From JACVRW01 sp034664125 (GTDB lineage: Bacteria; Actinomycetota; Thermoleophilia; Solirubrobacterales; Thermoleophilaceae), in assembly GCA_034664125.1 (NCBI GenBank), contig JAXDIG010000017.1, positions 37,509 to 101,508 of the forward strand: 64,000 nucleotides of DNA, given 5' to 3'. This document shows, piece after piece, positions 60,122 to 64,000 of the stretch. The position numbers and the translations under genes are program-made. Position 1 is the stretch's first letter; every line of letters starts with the position of its first letter. A model generated the notes under the pieces. It was not told the origin of the DNA, did not search any database, and worked only from the letters and a program-made list of their open reading frames with translations.

Positions 60122-61074
60122 TTGCCGGCCTCCTCGAGCGTGCTCAAGAGGTCTGCCACCGACTCGCCTGCGCCTTTGCCGTCCAGGAGGCGCTGCGCCT
60201 CACGACGCCCGCCCAGCGAGCGCAGCGCGCTGTCGCCGTGCTCCGCCGTGAACTCGCGCAGCGCGGAGAGCCGACGGGCGCGCAGCCGGCGCTCGGGCAG
60301 GTCGATGCGCTCGCGGTGCGCGTCGAGTGCGTCAACCAGCTCGCCGATGCCGGTCGGAGGCGGCACGGACGAGACGGCGACCACCGGCACATCGCTCGAG
60401 CCGAGCGCCGCCAGCGCCTGGTGGAGGTCGGCGCGCGCGCGGTCGGCGGCATCGCCGAGGTCGGCCTTCGTCACCACAAGCACGTCCGGCACCTCCATGA
60501 TCCCCGCTTTCAGGAACTGCAGCACGTCGCCCGAGGCCGGCTGCACCACCACCGCGACCGTGTCACAGACCTCCTCGACATCCGTCTCGGACTGTCCTAC
60601 GCCCACGGTCTCGACCACCACGATGTCGAACACGGGCGCGAGGGCGTCGGCGGCCTCCCGGGTGGCGGCCGCGAGCCCGCCGAGGCGTCCGCCCGCGGCG
60701 GTCGAACGGATCAGGATGCCGTCGTCCCTGGGGTCGTGCTCGATCCGGGCGCGGTCGCCCAGCAGCGACCCGCCGGAGCGCTTCGAGGAGGGGTCGACCG
60801 CCAGCACGGCCACCGTCCGGCCGGCCTCGCGCCACGCCGCCACCAGCGCCGACAGCAGCGTCGACTTGCCGGCTCCGGGCGGCCCCGTGACCCCGACGAG
60901 GTGCGCCGGCGCCTCGCCGCCCAGCGCGCCCGGGGAAACCTCGGCAAGCAGCGCGGCGGCCGCCTCGCGGCCCGCCGGCGAGCGGTCCTCGATCAGGTTC
61001 AGCGCCGTCGGCGCGGCGGACCGGTCGCGCTCGCGCAGGCGACGTCCGAGCTCGGCGGGGTCGGCGGCGGCCAT
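60118..61074 (-). CDS. meaB: MeaB/ArgK-family GTPase chaperone of B12 mutases
   Basis: A 318-residue G3E GTPase that protects and reloads adenosylcobalamin-dependent acyl-CoA mutases. Motifs: Walker A GVTGPPGAGKSTLL (about 60-73), VLAVDPSSKRSGGSLLGDRARI (switch region), VVVETVGVGQSETDVEEVCDT, and the G4 motif VVTKADLGD. The mutase it serves is probably the ethylmalonyl-CoA mutase encoded 1.1 kb upstream in the same direction. Confidence 0.95.
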   Translation of the reverse strand: MAAADPAELGRRLRERDRSAAPTALNLIEDRSPAGREAAAALLAEVSPGALGGEAPAHLVGVTGPPGAGKSTLLSALVAAWREAGRTVAVLAVDPSSKRSGGSLLGDRARIEHDPRDDGILIRSTAAGGRLGGLAAATREAADALAPVFDIVVVETVGVGQSETDVEEVCDTVAVVVQPASGDVLQFLKAGIMEVPDVLVVTKADLGDAADRARADLHQALAALGSSDVPVVAVSSVPPPTGIGELVDALDAHRERIDLPERRLRARRLSALREFTAEHGDSALRSLGGRREAQRLLDGKGAGESVADLLSTLEEAGK

Positions 61075-61086
61075 GGGCGGCGCACG

Positions 61087-61980
61087 CTAGCGGGCGAGCA
61101 GCGCGGCGGTGGTCGCGATCACCCAGTCGGGCTCGCGCAGCAGCTGGCGGCGCGTGAAGCGGACCGGCTCCCAGCCCGCCAGCCGCGTGCGCTGGTCACG
61201 CCGGCGGTCGCGCTCGAAGCCCTGGCGCGTGCCGTGGGCGCCCCAGCCGTCCGTCTCCACGATCAGGCGGTGGGCGCGCCAGAGAAAGTCGGCTTTGATG
61301 GGTGGACCGTCGTCGACGCTGACCCATGCGTTCACCTCAGGCTTCGGCAGGCCGGCGGCGCGGCAGAGCTCGAGGAAGCGGTCCTCGAGCTCGTTCTCCG
61401 TCAATCCCGGTTCGTCCTCGAGCTCGACCAGGACGCCACGGAGGATGCCGGCGCCGCGCCGGCCATTCGCGTCCGCGATCACGTCATCGAGCGCCTCGAG
61501 GTCGAAGAGGCGCAGCATCGCGGCCTGCTCGACGGCGCGCTCGAGCTGCCGGCGGGCGACGACCTCGGCCAGGTCGAGCAGGGTGCGGGCGACGGTGGTG
61601 CACGGGATGCCGCTCGCGATCGTGACGTCCTGCGGACGCAGCGTCGGCATCGCATGTGCGCGGATGCCGGGCCGCGAGCGGGCCGACCGCAGCGGCAGGG
61701 AGACGTCCGTCGTGGCGCGGTTGTCGGCCCTGAGGCCCTGGACCCCCGCTGCCGTGCGGTGACTCGCCACGGCCCGCGGCCCGTAGGCGAGCACGGCGGC
61801 CATCGTGCGGCCGTGCCCGGTCAGGCGCTTGTGGCCGACGGCATAGACGCCGCGGTGGATGCGGTAGAGGCGACCGGCCTTGACCCGTTTCCTCACGCCG
61901 CTTGTAGTCAAGCCGGTCAACTGCAGCTGACCAAGGCTTACCACCCCGTGCTGGCGCCTTGCGAGCTCCCCGATCCCCAC
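61087..61980 (-). CDS. AbiEi-like antitoxin domain fused to DUF559 nuclease-like domain
   Basis: A 297-residue protein. The N-terminus (IGELARRQHGVVSLGQLQLTGLTTSGVRKRVKAGRLYRIHRGVYAVGH, with the closing hallmark HRGVYAVGH) is the winged-helix of type IV antitoxins. The C-terminus (about 210-295) is a Vsr-like DUF559 domain: KADFLWRAHRLIVETDGWGAHGTRQGFERDRRRDQ, with Asp, Glu-Asp and His at typical sites, ending WEPVRFTRRQL. Such fusions are frequent in actinobacteria; their role is not established. The GTG at 61980 is taken because codons further upstream run through a 53-bp hairpin. Confidence 0.8.
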   Translation of the reverse strand: MGIGELARRQHGVVSLGQLQLTGLTTSGVRKRVKAGRLYRIHRGVYAVGHKRLTGHGRTMAAVLAYGPRAVASHRTAAGVQGLRADNRATTDVSLPLRSARSRPGIRAHAMPTLRPQDVTIASGIPCTTVARTLLDLAEVVARRQLERAVEQAAMLRLFDLEALDDVIADANGRRGAGILRGVLVELEDEPGLTENELEDRFLELCRAAGLPKPEVNAWVSVDDGPPIKADFLWRAHRLIVETDGWGAHGTRQGFERDRRRDQRTRLAGWEPVRFTRRQLLREPDWVIATTAALLAR

Positions 61981-61986
61981 GTCGCG

Positions 61987-62039
61987 GGGGGGTTCCGGAA
62001 GAAACGGGACGCATAGTCCCGCAACTTCCGGGACCCCCC
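61987..62039. terminator. Large two-part hairpin between meaA and the AbiEi/DUF559 gene
   Basis: Outer arms GGGGGGTTCCGGAAG (61987-62001) and CTTCCGGGACCCCCC (62025-62039) match at 14 of 15 positions. An inner stem CGGGAC/GTCCCG with a 5-nt GCATA loop is nested inside. It lies about 160 bp after the mutase stop and 7 bp before the next start, so it may end the mutase transcript or act as an attenuator. Confidence 0.6.
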
Positions 62040-62198
62040 GCCCGCAGCGGGGCCCGGGGCCGGTCGGCGGCGTTGGCGGCGCTCCCTTCATCGCTGCTGT
62101 AAGCGTTGGCGTGCACCGCTTGCGCCCCCGGGGCGACGAAAAGCCGGGGCTTACGGGTCCGCGGGGCGGCTGGTCACGATGTGGGGCCCGCAGAAAAG

Positions 62199-64000
62199 CT
62201 ACGAAACCGCCGCGGCCACGCCGTGGTACTCCGCCACCAGGTCCACGATGTCGCCCATGATGCGGCTCACCTCGAAGTCCTTCGGCGTGTAGACGCGCGA
62301 GACGCCCGCCTCGAGCAGCGCGGCCTCGTCGGCCGGCGGGATGATGCCGCCGACCACCACCGGCACGGAGGCGCCCGCGTCCTCGAGCTCGCGCAAGACC
62401 TCCGGGATCAGCTGCGCGTGGGAGCCGGACAGGATCGACAGGCCCACCACGTGCACGCCCTCGTCGACCGCCGCCCGCGCGATCCGGGCGGGGGTCAGCC
62501 GGATGCCCTCGTAGACCACGTCCATGCCGGCGTCGCGCGCGCGCACGGCGATCTGCTCGGCGCCGTTGGAGTGGCCGTCCAGGCCGGGCTTGCCGACCAG
62601 GATCTTCACCCGGCGCCCGAGCGCCTCCGACACACGTTCCACGCGGTCGCGCAGGGCGGAAAGCGAGTCGTCGGATGGGGCCGCGGCGGCATCGCCGACT
62701 CCCGTGGGCGCCCGGTACTCGCCGAAGACGGAGCGAAGGGCCTCCGCCCACTCACCCGTGGTCGCTCCGGCCCGAGCAGCGGCGAGCGTGAAGGGCATGA
62801 TGTTGGAATCCGGGTCGCCGGCGGCCGAGCGGAGAGCATCCAGGGCAGCGTCGACCTCACCTTGGTCGCGGCCGTCGCGCCACCGCTCGAGGGCCTCGAT
62901 GGAGGAGCGCTCCACGTCGGGATCGACCCGCAGGATCCCCCCGTCCTCGCCTTCCTGCAGGGGCGAAGGCTCCGCCTCGGTGAACACGTTCTTTCCGACG
63001 ACCGCCAGCTCGCCAGTCTCGATGCGGCGCATTCGCTCACGGTGCGACTCGACCATCTGCGTCTTCATGTACGGCACCGCCGCCACGGCCCCGCCGCGCT
63101 CGGCCACGACCGCCATCTCCTCTCGCGCACCGGAAGCCAGCTCGGCCACCAGTCCATCCATCACCTGAGAGCCCTCGAAGATGTCGGGGTAGTCCAGGAT
63201 GTCGGTTTCGTAGGCCAGGATCTGCTGGATGCGCAGCGACCACTGCTGGTCCCACGGCCGCGGGAGTCCGAGCGCCTCGTTCCAAGCCGGCAGCTGCAGC
63301 GCCCGGGCGCGGGCGGAGCGTCCCATCGTCACCCCGAGCGCCTCCAGCACGATGCGGATGATGTTGTTCTCGGGCTGCGACTCGGTCAGCCCCAGCGAGT
63401 TCACCTGCACGCCGTACCGGAACCTCAGGAAGCGGTCGTCATCGACGCCATAGCGCGAGCGGCCGATCTCCTCCCAGAGCTGGCCCATCGCGCGCAGCTT
63501 GGCGTGCTCCTCGACGAAGCGGATGCCCGCGTTTACGAAGAACGACATGCGCCCGAACACGCGCGGGAACGACTCCGCCGGCACGCGCTCGCGCACGCGG
63601 TCCAGCACCGCCTGGGCGGTCGACAGCGCGTACGCGATCTCCTGCACCGGGGTGGCTCCCGCCTCCTGCAGGTGGTAGGAGCAGATGTTGATCGGGTTCC
63701 ACTTCGGCACCTCGTCGACCGTGAACGCGATCATGTCCGCGATCAGCCGCATCGACGGCTCCGGCGGGAACGCGTAGGTGCCGCGCGAGAGGAACTCCTT
63801 GATGATGTCGTTCTGCGTCGTGCCCTGAAGGGCGCTGGGCGAGACGCCGTTCTCCTCCGCCACCGTCATGTACAGCGCCAGCAGCCACGCCGCGGTGGCG
63901 TTGATCGTCATCGACGTGTTCATCTCGTCGAGCGGGATGCCGTCGAGCAGGGCGTGCATGTCGCCCTTGTGGGCGATCGAGACGCCCACCTTGCCGACCT
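62199..64000 (-). CDS. meaA: Ethylmalonyl-CoA mutase (MeaA), N-terminus cut by window edge
   Basis: About 600 residues of an adenosylcobalamin enzyme fusing the acyl-CoA mutase barrel and the B12 domain. Barrel landmarks: EMNTSMTINATAAWLLALY, LQGTTQNDIIKEFLSRGTY, NPINICSYHLQEAGATPVQE, and RYGVQVNSLGLTESQPENN. The B12 motif is KPGLDGHSNGAEQIAVRARD, with IGLSILSGSH-like VVGLSILSGSHAQLIPEVL. The HSNGAEQ form and the PTGVGD-type linker match MeaA (ethylmalonyl-CoA to methylsuccinyl-CoA) rather than methylmalonyl-CoA mutase. The frame continues past 64000; roughly 60-80 residues are missing. Confidence 0.92.
   Translation of the reverse strand, partial: VGKVGVSIAHKGDMHALLDGIPLDEMNTSMTINATAAWLLALYMTVAEENGVSPSALQGTTQNDIIKEFLSRGTYAFPPEPSMRLIADMIAFTVDEVPKWNPINICSYHLQEAGATPVQEIAYALSTAQAVLDRVRERVPAESFPRVFGRMSFFVNAGIRFVEEHAKLRAMGQLWEEIGRSRYGVDDDRFLRFRYGVQVNSLGLTESQPENNIIRIVLEALGVTMGRSARARALQLPAWNEALGLPRPWDQQWSLRIQQILAYETDILDYPDIFEGSQVMDGLVAELASGAREEMAVVAERGGAVAAVPYMKTQMVESHRERMRRIETGELAVVGKNVFTEAEPSPLQEGEDGGILRVDPDVERSSIEALERWRDGRDQGEVDAALDALRSAAGDPDSNIMPFTLAAARAGATTGEWAEALRSVFGEYRAPTGVGDAAAAPSDDSLSALRDRVERVSEALGRRVKILVGKPGLDGHSNGAEQIAVRARDAGMDVVYEGIRLTPARIARAAVDEGVHVVGLSILSGSHAQLIPEVLRELEDAGASVPVVVGGIIPPADEAALLEAGVSRVYTPKDFEVSRIMGDIVDLVAEYHGVAAAVS

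Noticed and set aside
62199..64000. Methylmalonyl-CoA mutase large subunit
   Set aside because: Fused B12 domain with DGHSNGAEQ and overall block order fit MeaA/ethylmalonyl-CoA mutase; methylmalonyl enzymes usually show DGHDRG.

Overview
The window is very GC-rich and densely packed. It has short 4-bp GTGA/ATGA operon overlaps, many GTG and TTG starts, an F420-type luciferase-like enzyme, GTP-dependent PEP carboxykinase, a sortase and actinobacterial-type c-di-AMP riboswitches. This points to an actinobacterium, perhaps a deep-branching lineage such as Thermoleophilia. The phylum is well supported; the class is inference. No tRNA, rRNA, insertion sequence, CRISPR array or phage module was seen.

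Layout. 1-5.5 kb: the 3' end of the RNase P RNA gene, a drug-efflux MFS pump, a membrane protein, a membrane cytochrome c, a c-di-AMP riboswitch driving an uncharacterised tail-anchored protein, and an AhpD-like/HxlR redox pair with a palindromic operator. 5.6-13 kb: glutamine synthetase, an M28 peptidase, a YyaL-type protein, an AAA ATPase behind paired operators, and an acyl-CoA synthetase/TetR operon. 13-15.8 kb: a large membrane protein with a YtkA-like tail, then a second c-di-AMP riboswitch driving an NlpC/P60 hydrolase. 16-23.4 kb: a CoA-ester block with an acyl-CoA dehydrogenase, an SCP2-like protein, a thioesterase, a ferredoxin, a succinate/malate-type CoA ligase (two subunits), malyl-CoA lyase and a MaoC hydratase.

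24.8-43.5 kb is a large exopolysaccharide locus of the Wzx/Wzy type: priming phosphoglycosyl transferase, three glycosyltransferases, a Wzz/BY-kinase, flippase, two O-antigen ligase/polymerase proteins, a glucuronyl C5-epimerase, a beta-helix protein and three nucleotide-sugar genes. An LPFTG miniprotein and a sortase sit inside and at the edge of it. 43.5-59.8 kb is mixed metabolism: pckG, methyltransferase, CelD-like acetyltransferase, aldehyde dehydrogenase, a TPP enzyme divergent from a CaiB/BaiF CoA transferase, FUSC exporter, F420 enzyme, MobA-like protein, and an ECF sigma factor with a membrane beta-propeller partner. 59.8-64 kb holds MeaB, an AbiEi/DUF559 protein and most of ethylmalonyl-CoA mutase, which runs off the right edge.

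Taken together, the acyl-CoA dehydrogenase, malyl-CoA lyase, MaoC hydratase, ethylmalonyl-CoA mutase and MeaB suggest acetyl-CoA assimilation by the ethylmalonyl-CoA pathway. PEP carboxykinase would link the C4 products to gluconeogenesis and hence to sugar nucleotides for the polysaccharide. The least explained items are the riboswitch-controlled tail-anchored protein, the AAA ATPase with tandem operators, the uronate-modifying polysaccharide locus, and the TPP/CoA-transferase pair whose start codons share one palindrome.
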